A DNA stretch of 23,528 nucleotides from Euryarchaeota archaeon UBA602 (GTDB lineage: Archaea; Thermoplasmatota; Poseidoniia; Poseidoniales; Thalassarchaeaceae). The notes under the pieces are model-generated. The model was not told the DNA's origin. It saw only the letters and a list, made by a program, of their open reading frames with translations, and did no database searches. Location: assembly GCA_002498455.1 (NCBI GenBank), contig DAHO01000104.1, forward strand, positions 1-23,528, read 5' to 3'. Each line of letters starts with the position of its first letter. The stretch's first letter is position 1. The position numbers and the translations under genes are program-made. Positions 16,587 to 23,528 of this stretch are shown here, one piece after another.

Positions 16587-18197
16587 TTACATTCGGAAAA
16601 TTCCGAATTCCGTGTCTGGCATCGGGGCGTTCAAACTTGCACTAATTGCCAACCCAAGGATATCACGTGTATCTCGAGGGTCGATGATACCGTCATCCCA
16701 CAACCTTGCAGTAGAGTAGTATGGAGATCCTTCAACGTCGTATTTTTGCAAAATTGGGGCCTGGAATGCTTTCCATTCATCCTCAGACATTGGATCCAGC
16801 CCCTCTCTAGCACGTTGATCTTGCTTTACAGTAGCCAAGACATCCGCTGCTTGGGGACCACCCATCACCGAGATGCGGCTGTTTGGCCACATGAAGAGGA
16901 ACCTCGGATCGTATGCACGACCACACATGCCATAGTTCCCAGCACCATGACTTCCACCAATAATGACCGTAAACTTGGGGACTGGTACACAGGAAACTGC
17001 TGTCACCAATTTGGCGCCATCTTTGGCAATACCACCAGCTTCGTATTCTCGACCCACCATGAATCCAGTAATGTTCTGAAGGAAGACCAATGGAATCCCT
17101 CGTTGGCCACACAGTTCAACAAAATGTGCCCCTTTCAGGGAAGACTCAGAGAATAGAATTCCATTGTTGGCTACAATCCCCACGGGGTAGCCGTGAATAC
17201 GTGCGAATCCACAAACGAGTGTAGGGCCATAACGAGATTTGAATTCATGGAACCGACTACCATCAACAATTCGTGCAATGATTTCTCGGACATCAAATGG
17301 AGTCCGATTGTCTTCGGGAATAATCCCCAAAATTTCGTCAACGGGATATGCTGGGTCTTCGGGTGGATGTACCTCTAGCTTTGTTTTACTTGCCGAATTC
17401 AAATTTTCAACAATATTTCTAACCATCCTAAGTGCACTGGGTTCATCCTCAGCATAGTGATCGGCAACGCCAGACTGCGCCGTGTGAACATCTGCCCCCC
17501 CCAAATCCTCTGCACTGACCTCTTCACCTGTTGCAGCCTTGACCAATGGGGGGCCTGCGAGGAAAATGGTCCCATTGCCTTTGACAATAATGGATTCGTC
17601 TGACATTGCTGGAACATATGCGCCACCTGCAGTGCATGAACCACATACTGCTGCGATTTGCGGAATGCCTTTGCCACTCATCATGGCCTGATTTCGGAAA
17701 ATCCGTCCAAAATGTCCCTTGTCTGGGAAAACTTCGTCTTGCATTGGCAAGAATGCTCCACCTGAGTCAACCAAATAGATGCAAGGCAAGTGGTTGTCTT
17801 CAGCGACCTCTTGCGCTCGGATGTGTTTCTTGACCGTCATCGGATAATACGATCCACCCTTCACTGTTGCATCATTGGCAACGAAGAGACATTCTCTACC
17901 ATGAACGACACCAATGCCCGTCACGACTCCAGCACTGGATGCCTTTCCATCGTATAACTCAAAAGCAGCCAATGGTGACAGTTCAAGGAAAGGCGTCCCT
18001 GGATCACAAATGGCTGCGATTCGCTCACGAGGGAGAGCTTTGCCACGGCTGCGATGTTTCTCGACATATTTTCCACCGCCACCTTGTTGTGCGGTTTCCA
18101 ATCTATCTCGGAGCGTATCCAGTAAAGCACTGTTGTGCTCATGGTTTGACTTGAACGCAGCATCTGACGAATTCACTCTTGATTGAAGTCGGTCCAT
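16587..18197 (-). CDS. mccB: 3-methylcrotonyl-CoA carboxylase, carboxyltransferase (beta) subunit
   Basis: Transfers the carboxyl group from biotin to 3-methylcrotonyl-CoA. From the ATG at 18197 it is 536 residues. Long segments match the MCC beta family and not merely the wider propionyl-CoA carboxylase family. They include FVANDATVKGGSYYPMTVKK, LPCIYLVDSGGAFLP, GSCTAGGAYVPAMSDE, GTIFLAGPPLVKAATGEEVS, QNITGFMVGREYEA, GAGNYGMCGRAY and the terminal TDTEFGIFRM-type end (here MPDTEFGIFRM). An ATG 60 bases upstream (18257) is in frame, but its 20 extra residues do not resemble the family and it overlaps the DUF63 stop. The chosen ATG directly follows a perfect inverted repeat containing GGGGTG. 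This is the first gene of the leucine cluster and probably has its own promoter in the 52-base gap. Confidence 0.95.
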   Translation of the reverse strand: MDRLQSRVNSSDAAFKSNHEHNSALLDTLRDRLETAQQGGGGKYVEKHRSRGKALPRERIAAICDPGTPFLELSPLAAFELYDGKASSAGVVTGIGVVHGRECLFVANDATVKGGSYYPMTVKKHIRAQEVAEDNHLPCIYLVDSGGAFLPMQDEVFPDKGHFGRIFRNQAMMSGKGIPQIAAVCGSCTAGGAYVPAMSDESIIVKGNGTIFLAGPPLVKAATGEEVSAEDLGGADVHTAQSGVADHYAEDEPSALRMVRNIVENLNSASKTKLEVHPPEDPAYPVDEILGIIPEDNRTPFDVREIIARIVDGSRFHEFKSRYGPTLVCGFARIHGYPVGIVANNGILFSESSLKGAHFVELCGQRGIPLVFLQNITGFMVGREYEAGGIAKDGAKLVTAVSCVPVPKFTVIIGGSHGAGNYGMCGRAYDPRFLFMWPNSRISVMGGPQAADVLATVKQDQRAREGLDPMSEDEWKAFQAPILQKYDVEGSPYYSTARLWDDGIIDPRDTRDILGLAISASLNAPMPDTEFGIFRM

Positions 18198-18198
18198 A

Positions 18199-18217
18199 CG
18201 CACCCCTATGGGGTGCG
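18199..18217 (-). promoter_or_regulatory. Perfect 8-bp palindrome overlapping the mccB ribosome binding site
   Basis: CGCACCCC-ATA-GGGGTGCG (minus strand) is a perfect 8-bp inverted repeat with a three-base spacer. It ends one base before the mccB ATG at 18197. Its downstream arm holds GGGGTG, the only good Shine-Dalgarno for the gene. A TTCAAG element lies 15 bases further upstream (18232-18237); if that marks the TATA position, transcription would start inside the palindrome. It may be a repressor operator for the leucine cluster or an RNA hairpin that hides the ribosome site. Which one is not shown by sequence. Confidence 0.5.
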
Positions 18218-18249
18218 AATACGAACTCGGCCTTGAACACTCGCTTGCA

Positions 18250-19566
18250 TCAAACATCTAGAGTCATGCGCAAAACATCACGCAAACCAGGTGCCAAACC
18301 AACCACAAGCAGACACAATAAGACCAACAAACGAAGATGTCGATGACGATATTCAAATCGAGCATAGGCGAATAACCACCAAATCATTGCAGCCAAACCA
18401 AACTTTAGAGCACCAAATCCCCAAGCAGTTCCGGCAACGTCAATGACCCACTGAGAGGCCACATGTTTCTCACCGTACCCGTAATTCTCCAAACCAACAC
18501 TGGTTGCTAGGCCGTCGACCATTTGGCCATACATGCCCAATAAGACAACTGGTGACCCCAAGACTGCAATCGGCGAAAGCGATTCCAAGCGCTCCCATGT
18601 TGAGGAATTCTGCCGCTCCCAATCTTCAACAGTGATTCCTTCCGGAACAATACCTGCTTCGAGACCCATGTGCTTTAGTTGAGCACGAGCCTCTTGTCCG
18701 GTCACCCACAAGACTGCACAGATGACAAATGGAACACCCACGATGAATAGGAACGGAAGCATAGAGATGGGTTCACGATTGTTCAATGGTTCAATGTACA
18801 ACATCAGCCAGCCAGCAAGATGTACAAAACAACCTCCGATTCCGGCTTGGATGAGGCCCTGTTCAATGGCTGTACAGCACTCTAGGAATGGGTGAATCAG
18901 AACAATCAGTAAAAGACCTGCAAATGGAGATAAAAAGAGAGGAGATTGAATCCATTCGAGAATATTTTGTTCCCAGTGTTGACCAATCTGAGGCATGAAG
19001 ATTACCCACTGAAGCAACAGTAAGATAACTGCCAATTGTGTGACCTTTGTCCTTCCATCAGATTCAGATTTCTTGTCAACGTTATGGCACATCCAGCCAA
19101 TGAGGATGACCCATACGGCAACGTGAAAGTGGATGAGAGGAGATACGAATAAACCACCCATGCCGTTTGGATCAAAGAGGAGGCCGTCCTCATTCACCTC
19201 ACCCAAAGAGGCCCAAACTATCCAAGGCATCAATGCAAGAATGGATTCATCTCGCGGAGGGACTCCGATTCGTCTCAACCAAGCCGATATGACGACAACA
19301 AATGATACCAATAACAGAGAGTAAGCTACCGTATCTACGGGATTGTATCCAGCATCCCCAGTGGTCGAATCGATCGAATGTGGTTCGATAAAGTAGGTGT
19401 CATAACTTTCAGACAGAATATTGCCCGGAGCCACATCTTGTCCGACAATAGCTCCAACCAGTAGAACAATTCCAGTCAGAATGATGGTTGCCGCACCACG
19501 TTCCATTAGAGAAAAGTGGGAATCCGGCATCGGCTTCTCTTGGATGAGTGAACTGGAATCACTCAT
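18250..19566 (-). CDS. DUF63 family multi-pass membrane protein
   Basis: A 438-residue polytopic membrane protein. I assign it to the archaeal DUF63 family (PF01889) from the N-terminal third: YFIEPHS, GYNPVDTVAYSLLL, LMPWIVWASLGEVNEDG and FVSPLIHFHVAVWVI follow the family's order of conserved patches. About ten hydrophobic segments are visible, with short loops. The family has no established function. This member seems longer than the usual DUF63 protein of roughly 270-300 residues. The extra length is mainly in the C-terminal half, which includes a soluble loop around EARAQLKHMGLEAGIVPEGI. The ATG at 19566 has GAGGT six bases upstream and lies 23 bases from the FKBP stop, so the two genes are co-transcribed. 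Confidence 0.75.
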   Translation of the reverse strand: MSDSSSLIQEKPMPDSHFSLMERGAATIILTGIVLLVGAIVGQDVAPGNILSESYDTYFIEPHSIDSTTGDAGYNPVDTVAYSLLLVSFVVVISAWLRRIGVPPRDESILALMPWIVWASLGEVNEDGLLFDPNGMGGLFVSPLIHFHVAVWVILIGWMCHNVDKKSESDGRTKVTQLAVILLLLQWVIFMPQIGQHWEQNILEWIQSPLFLSPFAGLLLIVLIHPFLECCTAIEQGLIQAGIGGCFVHLAGWLMLYIEPLNNREPISMLPFLFIVGVPFVICAVLWVTGQEARAQLKHMGLEAGIVPEGITVEDWERQNSSTWERLESLSPIAVLGSPVVLLGMYGQMVDGLATSVGLENYGYGEKHVASQWVIDVAGTAWGFGALKFGLAAMIWWLFAYARFEYRHRHLRLLVLLCLLVVGLAPGLRDVLRMTLDV

Positions 19567-19589
19567 TTTGCTACCTCACAGAGTTTCGA

Positions 19590-20285
19590 TTACTCTTCTT
19601 CGCCGACTTGCCGCGCTTCGTGAACCTCTCGGAAGACGATGGTCTCGACCCCGACATGGTCTCTGAGAGTGCGAATCAAACTGAACTTAGTGAATGCCCA
19701 ATTCTGATCGTAGGCGACAAATTCAGGTAGAGTAATGGTCAAATCATCTCCATCAAATGCAACCTCAAACCCATCGCGACCCGTATTGGTCTCAAGTAGA
19801 GTCGTGACTTTCTCTGCACGATCTTCGACAACCTTGACGATTCTATACTTGTAGCGCAATGTTCGACCCGCGAGCGGATGGTTGAAATCGATACGGGCAC
19901 GACCAGCGCGAACCATCTGAAGAACCCCTTGCTTTCCATTGATTTCAACAGGGCCGCCAATGGCCAAACTGTCAGGGTCTCGAACGGAGCGAGCGAGGAC
20001 ATCTTGACCCATAGTTTCGACTGCATTGGGGTCTCTTTCTCCATACGCATCCTCAGGTGCAATGTCGAATTCATAGTCGGTTTCTGCGTCTGCTTCAGCG
20101 AGATGCGCCTCAAAGCCGGCAATGAGGCGACCATCGCCAATGACGGTTACAAGCGGTGAATAAGTCCGGTTTTCATCAAACTTGTCCGCTTCTTTCGCTA
20201 CCTCTTCGCGGGTCGTTTCGATGAGCGAATCATCATCTGCATTGTAGAGGTCATAATCGATATGGACAATTGAACCGTTTTCCAT
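19590..20285 (-). CDS. FKBP-type peptidyl-prolyl isomerase, long archaeal type (SlyD-like)
   Basis: A 231-residue prolyl isomerase and chaperone. The split FKBP core is visible: SIVHIDYDLYNADDDSLIETT at the start, VTVIGDGRLIAGFEAHL (47-63), DIAPEDAYGERDP (74-86) leading to an insert-in-flap chaperone domain (about 86-135), and FNHPLAGRTLRYKYRIVKV closing the core. An extra C-terminal domain of about 75 residues follows, as in archaeal FKBP26-like proteins. No signal peptide is seen, so it is cytoplasmic. The ATG at 20285 has GGTGG four bases upstream. It has an 86-base gap before it, with a possible promoter, and the DUF63 gene follows. It may assist folding of nascent or membrane proteins. 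Confidence 0.92.
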   Translation of the reverse strand: MENGSIVHIDYDLYNADDDSLIETTREEVAKEADKFDENRTYSPLVTVIGDGRLIAGFEAHLAEADAETDYEFDIAPEDAYGERDPNAVETMGQDVLARSVRDPDSLAIGGPVEINGKQGVLQMVRAGRARIDFNHPLAGRTLRYKYRIVKVVEDRAEKVTTLLETNTGRDGFEVAFDGDDLTITLPEFVAYDQNWAFTKFSLIRTLRDHVGVETIVFREVHEARQVGEEE

Positions 20286-20329
20286 TTTTCCACCTACCCA
20301 ACATTGTGGGCGGCCCGGCGACCGACTTC

Positions 20330-20338
20330 CCCTTTATG
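20330..20338 (-). promoter_or_regulatory. Possible TATA-like box for the FKBP-DUF63 pair
   Basis: On the minus strand CATAAAGGG lies about 45-53 bases before the FKBP ATG, in the only sizeable gap (20286-20371) of the minus-strand block. An archaeal transcript would then begin roughly 20 bases before the start codon. The match to an archaeal TATA box is partial, so this is a weak, position-based call. Confidence 0.25.
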
Positions 20339-20358
20339 AGCGTGCGGTTGACGAGCCC

Positions 20359-20373
20359 GAGCCCGAAGGGCTC
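20359..20373 (-). terminator. GC-rich hairpin at the ccmF stop codon
   Basis: On the minus strand GAGCCC-TTC-GGGCTC is a perfect 6-bp stem that begins within the ccmF TGA stop (20372-20374). A second GGGCTC copy follows directly (20353-20358), giving two possible 3' arms. The position just after the last codon suggests an mRNA 3'-end or attenuator structure. There is no T-run after it, so intrinsic termination is not assured. Confidence 0.35.
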
Positions 20374-22579
20374 ATTCTTCCTCCTCTTTGGGAGATGGAG
20401 GAACCATAATCCAAGTCAGTGCTGTACCGACCAGAATCAGGGACCAACCAGCCCAAACAAGGTGACTACCAGTTAAGTCGTAAATGACGACTCGAATTCG
20501 ATCTACGGACTCTCCGTGCTGCATGAACGAAACCATTCCAAGTTGGTTGGCTTGACTTTGATCAAAAATCATCACTAAGTCACCATATGGGCGGTGCCAG
20601 ATATCTGTTTCCGCGCGCGCGGGTATTCCCCCTTCATCGAATCTCAACATACCGGGATTCATCGTTGCAACTATATCTCCACCCGATTCTTTCCGAATTT
20701 CAACGGTGACGAGGATTTTGCCATCCCCCACTTTTTCATCCCACTGTTCATCATCGGGCCCATATGCATCCAACTCTGTAAACGTATACCAATATCCATT
20801 ATGCTCAATCGCTGTATCCTTGGCCAGCATGACGATGTGACTAGGATCTCCTCTCTGGACCAGTGTTGTGGTAAACACATGGCCAACCAGTAGCAATAGG
20901 ATTCCTAGGTGGGCAAGATGCATCGCCATCCTATGCAGATTAATCGGCTTCCGACGCAATTGGAATTCCCCAAGACGAACCCACACAAGACGAACCATAG
21001 GTGGGATTGAGAATATGAGTAGAGGTAGAGCAAAACCAGCAATTAGGCCCCGAGAAATACCTTCAGAAAACAAATGATCAGCGTCACCAGGGAGTGATTC
21101 GCCGTAGATGCGCGCGAATAATGCACTCAATACAATGACTAGTAGGAGGATTGAGGGGATAAACTCAGGATTCACCACTTTTCTCCAGCTGTATACGGTC
21201 AAGCCGAGCGCGGCTAAGCACAATAATGGCAGGCCAAAGATTTCGTGCCAAGCCAGATTTGTCCCATCAACTTCGGCAAGTAATAGCAGCCAAGTCAGCA
21301 ATAGGAATGGTGCACCAATAGCCAATGGAACCCATAGAGCAACGTTTTGTTGCCAACGACCATCTTTCCATTTCAATGGCGGGTCTTCGATATCTTTACT
21401 GAGAAACAAGGGTGATAAAAATATCAGCATTCCAATAACGGCATACAGGGTAGAAAGTAAGAATGCCCAGTAACTGAATAGCATCAGCATCACCCCCGAA
21501 GACATCCAAATAACTCGCTCATTCGAATCCTGTTGACTCCAGAGTAGGAAGGCGAAAGTTCCAGCAAGGATACCGACTTCGAATGAACCGACTTGGAGAC
21601 CAAGTAAACCTCCAGCGAGAATCCCCAAAGGTGCCCACTCTTGATTCCGTTCATCGGCAAAGTGTCGAGTGAGGAGCCAAAGCATACCTGCAAGTACTGC
21701 GAGGTATACGTGGACTTCCATACCAGGTGCATCGCTAAAACCCAACTCCAATATTCTCTGAATCGGCCCCATGGTAGGGTCAATATCTCCTTCAGCAACG
21801 AATGCATGAACACTCTGCCAGACACCATTTGCACGTGTGACCAACGTTGCATGGAAGGAAAAGAAGGCAGGTAGGATTCCAAGACCAATGAACCAATGAT
21901 CTTCCTTGCTCATTCCCTTGGGCAATCTCAGATGCAGAAGAATCACCAATGCTAACCATGGAAGTAGGGACCCTGTTTCCACCGGATCCCAAGCCCAGTA
22001 GCCTCCCCAGTCAAGTACAGTGTATGCCCACAACCCTCCCAAACCAACGCCGAGAGTGCCAACCCATAGTGCGGGCCTTGCAAGATGCAAGATTCGATCT
22101 CTGGCAGGTGCACCTGGAATCAACATTGCAGTGATTGCATGTACACCTACACCGATGCACAAGGTGTAATATGCGAAGACGACTGGAGGGTGTATGACCA
22201 TCAAATCGGTTTGTAAGAGGGCATTCAATCCAGGGCGACCAAATACATCATCGGGTGTAGGACGAAATGGATTCATCATCAGGGCGATTAACATCAATAG
22301 CATAGAGAAGCCAACTAGAAGACGAATTCGTAATTGATGCTGCTCTTCTGATTCCGAATTGTGCTTCTCACCATCGATCAGGAGTAAACCACCCAGCATT
22401 GCAACCCAAAGTAGCAGAGGGCCTTCTCGACCAGCCCAAATCGCACTGATTCGGTACAGCAATGGGAGATCCGAACCACCATTCATCCAGACATATTCAA
22501 GACTGGAGATATCCAGGATAAAGAATGTCATCAAAGCGAGAAAAGGGAGCATCAAAGCGATGCCGAGTAAATTTCGCAT
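20372..22579 (-). CDS. ccmF: Cytochrome c haem lyase subunit CcmF
   Basis: Polytopic membrane protein of System I cytochrome c maturation that attaches haem to apocytochromes outside the membrane. From the ATG at 22579 it has 735 residues and about 14-15 membrane segments. Family marks, in order: WAGREGPLLLW (48-58), GLNALLQTDLMVIHPP (conserved His130), the tryptophan-rich haem-handling motif WGGYWAWDPVETGSLLPW (191-208), ANGVWQSVHAFV, and MHLAHLGILLLLVG. After these comes an extracytoplasmic domain of about 140 residues, then a final membrane helix LVWAGWSLILVGTALTWI. 22579 is preferred over an in-frame start 60 bases upstream because GGTGA, overlapping the stop of the preceding gene four bases away, is well spaced. 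No other ccm gene is in the window. Confidence 0.92.
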   Translation of the reverse strand: MRNLLGIALMLPFLALMTFFILDISSLEYVWMNGGSDLPLLYRISAIWAGREGPLLLWVAMLGGLLLIDGEKHNSESEEQHQLRIRLLVGFSMLLMLIALMMNPFRPTPDDVFGRPGLNALLQTDLMVIHPPVVFAYYTLCIGVGVHAITAMLIPGAPARDRILHLARPALWVGTLGVGLGGLWAYTVLDWGGYWAWDPVETGSLLPWLALVILLHLRLPKGMSKEDHWFIGLGILPAFFSFHATLVTRANGVWQSVHAFVAEGDIDPTMGPIQRILELGFSDAPGMEVHVYLAVLAGMLWLLTRHFADERNQEWAPLGILAGGLLGLQVGSFEVGILAGTFAFLLWSQQDSNERVIWMSSGVMLMLFSYWAFLLSTLYAVIGMLIFLSPLFLSKDIEDPPLKWKDGRWQQNVALWVPLAIGAPFLLLTWLLLLAEVDGTNLAWHEIFGLPLLCLAALGLTVYSWRKVVNPEFIPSILLLVIVLSALFARIYGESLPGDADHLFSEGISRGLIAGFALPLLIFSIPPMVRLVWVRLGEFQLRRKPINLHRMAMHLAHLGILLLLVGHVFTTTLVQRGDPSHIVMLAKDTAIEHNGYWYTFTELDAYGPDDEQWDEKVGDGKILVTVEIRKESGGDIVATMNPGMLRFDEGGIPARAETDIWHRPYGDLVMIFDQSQANQLGMVSFMQHGESVDRIRVVIYDLTGSHLVWAGWSLILVGTALTWIMVPPSPKEEEE

Positions 22580-22583
22580 CCAT

Positions 22584-23528
22584 TCACCATCCGTAGTACT
22601 TCGCACGGCTGTAACCAAATGCGAGCATAGCGGGGACAATGCGTTTGAAATAAAGCGAGGGTTTTCTGAAAAGTAACCTTAGTCCGACCATGGCTTTACC
22701 GTGTGGGCCCATGGCTGACATCTCCTCGGGGAAGCACCGTCCCATGACAGCCATCTCGTCATCTGTTAGGTTATACAATGCTGTTTTTCCTTTCAGTATC
22801 TTGTGATATGGTGGGAACTCTTTCTTCCAAGCGGCTTGATAGGCCGCCATATTGGACTTTGAATAATCACCAGAAGCAATGGCGGCAGCGGCAGTCTCTG
22901 CAGCGAATACCGCTGACTTGAGTGCAAGGTGCGAGCCTCCTTCAAAGAGAGGAGAGGTGAATCCTGCAGCGTCGCCGACCAAGAGTAATCCATCAGAATA
23001 TGTTCGTTCATGAGGTCCTGAGATTGGGATTGCCCCCCCAAAACCACGGATTGAACGCGCATCTCCTCTCCATGGTGGATTAACAACCTCAAGTGTTGAA
23101 AAATGGGTATTTTCAATGAAACCGTCTAGACCTTTGACAATACCTGACTTCTCTTCACTGACCAACCCGACATTGGCTCGACCGTCGCACTTTGGAATCA
23201 TCCAAAGGTATCCTTTCTTGGCGTATTTAGGCCAGATATAGAAGTCAAGATAACCGTCGGTGGGGACGTCCAACATTTCGTACTGCATTCCAGCGATCAC
23301 CTTGGGTCGTTCATTGAGTTGAGTCAATTTCGAACAGACACCAGCGACTCCTGACGCATCGATGATTACCTTCGCAGTAATTGGGAATGCCTCCCCCTTA
23401 CCTTCGCATAACCAACCGACGAATTTGCCGTCTTTATCGATGCGAGTCATACCAGTCAGTTTATGTTTCAAATTCAACTTTGCACCTTGAGCAACGGCTT
23501 CATCAGCAATCCACTGCTCAAAAAGGTG
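22584..23528 (-). CDS. Geranylgeranyl reductase family FAD-dependent oxidoreductase (5' partial)
   Basis: Flavoprotein of the archaeal geranylgeranyl reductase family, which saturates the isoprenoid chains of membrane lipids. The frame is open to the window edge, so the N-terminus with the FAD Rossmann motif is missing. The 314 visible residues include VIIDASGVAGVCSKL (second nucleotide-contact region), FYIWPKYAKKGYLWMIPK, which resembles the family PxxxxxGYxWIFP patch, and GDAAGFTSPLFEGGSHLALK, the conserved FAD-binding segment that contacts the flavin. The C-terminal region is helical. A TTG at 23477 is internal, not the true start. Its stop is four bases before ccmF, so the two genes are co-transcribed. 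Related flavoproteins act on other substrates, so the lipid role is likely but not certain. Confidence 0.87.
   Translation of the reverse strand, partial: HLFEQWIADEAVAQGAKLNLKHKLTGMTRIDKDGKFVGWLCEGKGEAFPITAKVIIDASGVAGVCSKLTQLNERPKVIAGMQYEMLDVPTDGYLDFYIWPKYAKKGYLWMIPKCDGRANVGLVSEEKSGIVKGLDGFIENTHFSTLEVVNPPWRGDARSIRGFGGAIPISGPHERTYSDGLLLVGDAAGFTSPLFEGGSHLALKSAVFAAETAAAAIASGDYSKSNMAAYQAAWKKEFPPYHKILKGKTALYNLTDDEMAVMGRCFPEEMSAMGPHGKAMVGLRLLFRKPSLYFKRIVPAMLAFGYSRAKYYGW

Noticed and set aside
16746..17156. 136-codon plus-strand open frame within the carboxyltransferase gene
   Set aside because: It lies wholly antisense to a strongly conserved gene and its translation has no recognisable domain; same for other long antisense frames such as 8330-8809 and 21108-21473.
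18198..18257. Upstream ATG giving a 20-residue longer carboxyltransferase
   Set aside because: The extra residues do not match the MccB N-terminus, the stretch is read through the palindrome, and it overlaps the DUF63 stop.
20300..20371. tRNA-Met-like anticodon loop CTCATAA on the minus strand
   Set aside because: No GTTCRA T-loop, the flanking bases do not form an anticodon stem, and the ends do not pair as an acceptor stem.
1..23528. CRISPR arrays, transposons, integrases or prophage modules
   Set aside because: No spaced direct repeats, transposase or integrase motifs, or phage structural genes were seen on either strand.

Overview
The window reads as a piece of a marine planktonic euryarchaeal genome, most likely Marine Group II (Candidatus Poseidoniia). 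That placement is inferred from gene content, not from a marker tree. Archaeal-lineage families are present: an Lhr-type helicase, a UPF0200 P-loop kinase, a DUF63 membrane protein, a long archaeal FKBP, a geranylgeranyl reductase and a microbial presenilin homologue. They sit beside genes typical of an aerobic protein-degrading heterotroph: a methylcrotonyl-CoA carboxylase cluster, CcmF, FolC and YaaA. Coding density is very high. No intergenic gap exceeds about 90 bases, so no long gene-free stretch exists. I found no rRNA, tRNA, CRISPR array, insertion sequence or prophage gene.

Layout. Bases 1-7475 (+): the C-terminal part of a giant exported surface protein that ends in one membrane anchor and a very acidic tail, then an Lhr-like helicase, then a UPF0200 nucleotide-kinase-like protein. 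Bases 7456-9314 (-): a dCMP deaminase whose 3' end overlaps the kinase gene by 20 bases, and folC. Bases 9378-13649 (+): a presenilin-family intramembrane aspartyl protease with a large insert, then serS and yaaA four bases apart. A symmetric hairpin (13653-13682) separates yaaA from the next convergent block. Bases 13683-23528 (-), in transcription order: geranylgeranyl reductase (its 5' end lies outside the window), ccmF, an FKBP prolyl isomerase, a DUF63 membrane protein, and a four-gene leucine-degradation cluster. That cluster is carboxyltransferase, enoyl-CoA/methylglutaconyl-CoA hydratase, biotin carboxylase and biotin carrier.

How the genes work together. The carboxylase cluster should convert 3-methylcrotonyl-CoA from leucine to 3-methylglutaconyl-CoA and then to HMG-CoA, which in an archaeon is also the entry to the mevalonate and lipid pathway. 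Geranylgeranyl reductase acts on the isoprenoid lipids and CcmF attaches haem to exported c-type cytochromes. Surface protein, FKBP, CcmF and presenilin homologue all concern the cell envelope or protein quality control. dCMP deaminase, FolC and the kinase-like protein concern nucleotide and one-carbon metabolism.

Most notable points. (1) The presenilin homologue keeps all three signature motifs (YD, GLGD and a GLPLLN 'PAL' equivalent) but carries a roughly 365-residue extracytoplasmic, propeller-like insert between TM3 and TM4. (2) The methylcrotonyl-CoA carboxylase alpha subunit is split in two by one in-frame TGA, with a Shine-Dalgarno sequence built over that stop. (3) A perfect 8-bp inverted repeat ends one base before the mccB start codon. 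(4) A UPF0200 P-loop kinase and a dCMP deaminase, activities that are fused in yeast Dcd1 and in phage-defence deaminases, are neighbours here as overlapping convergent genes.
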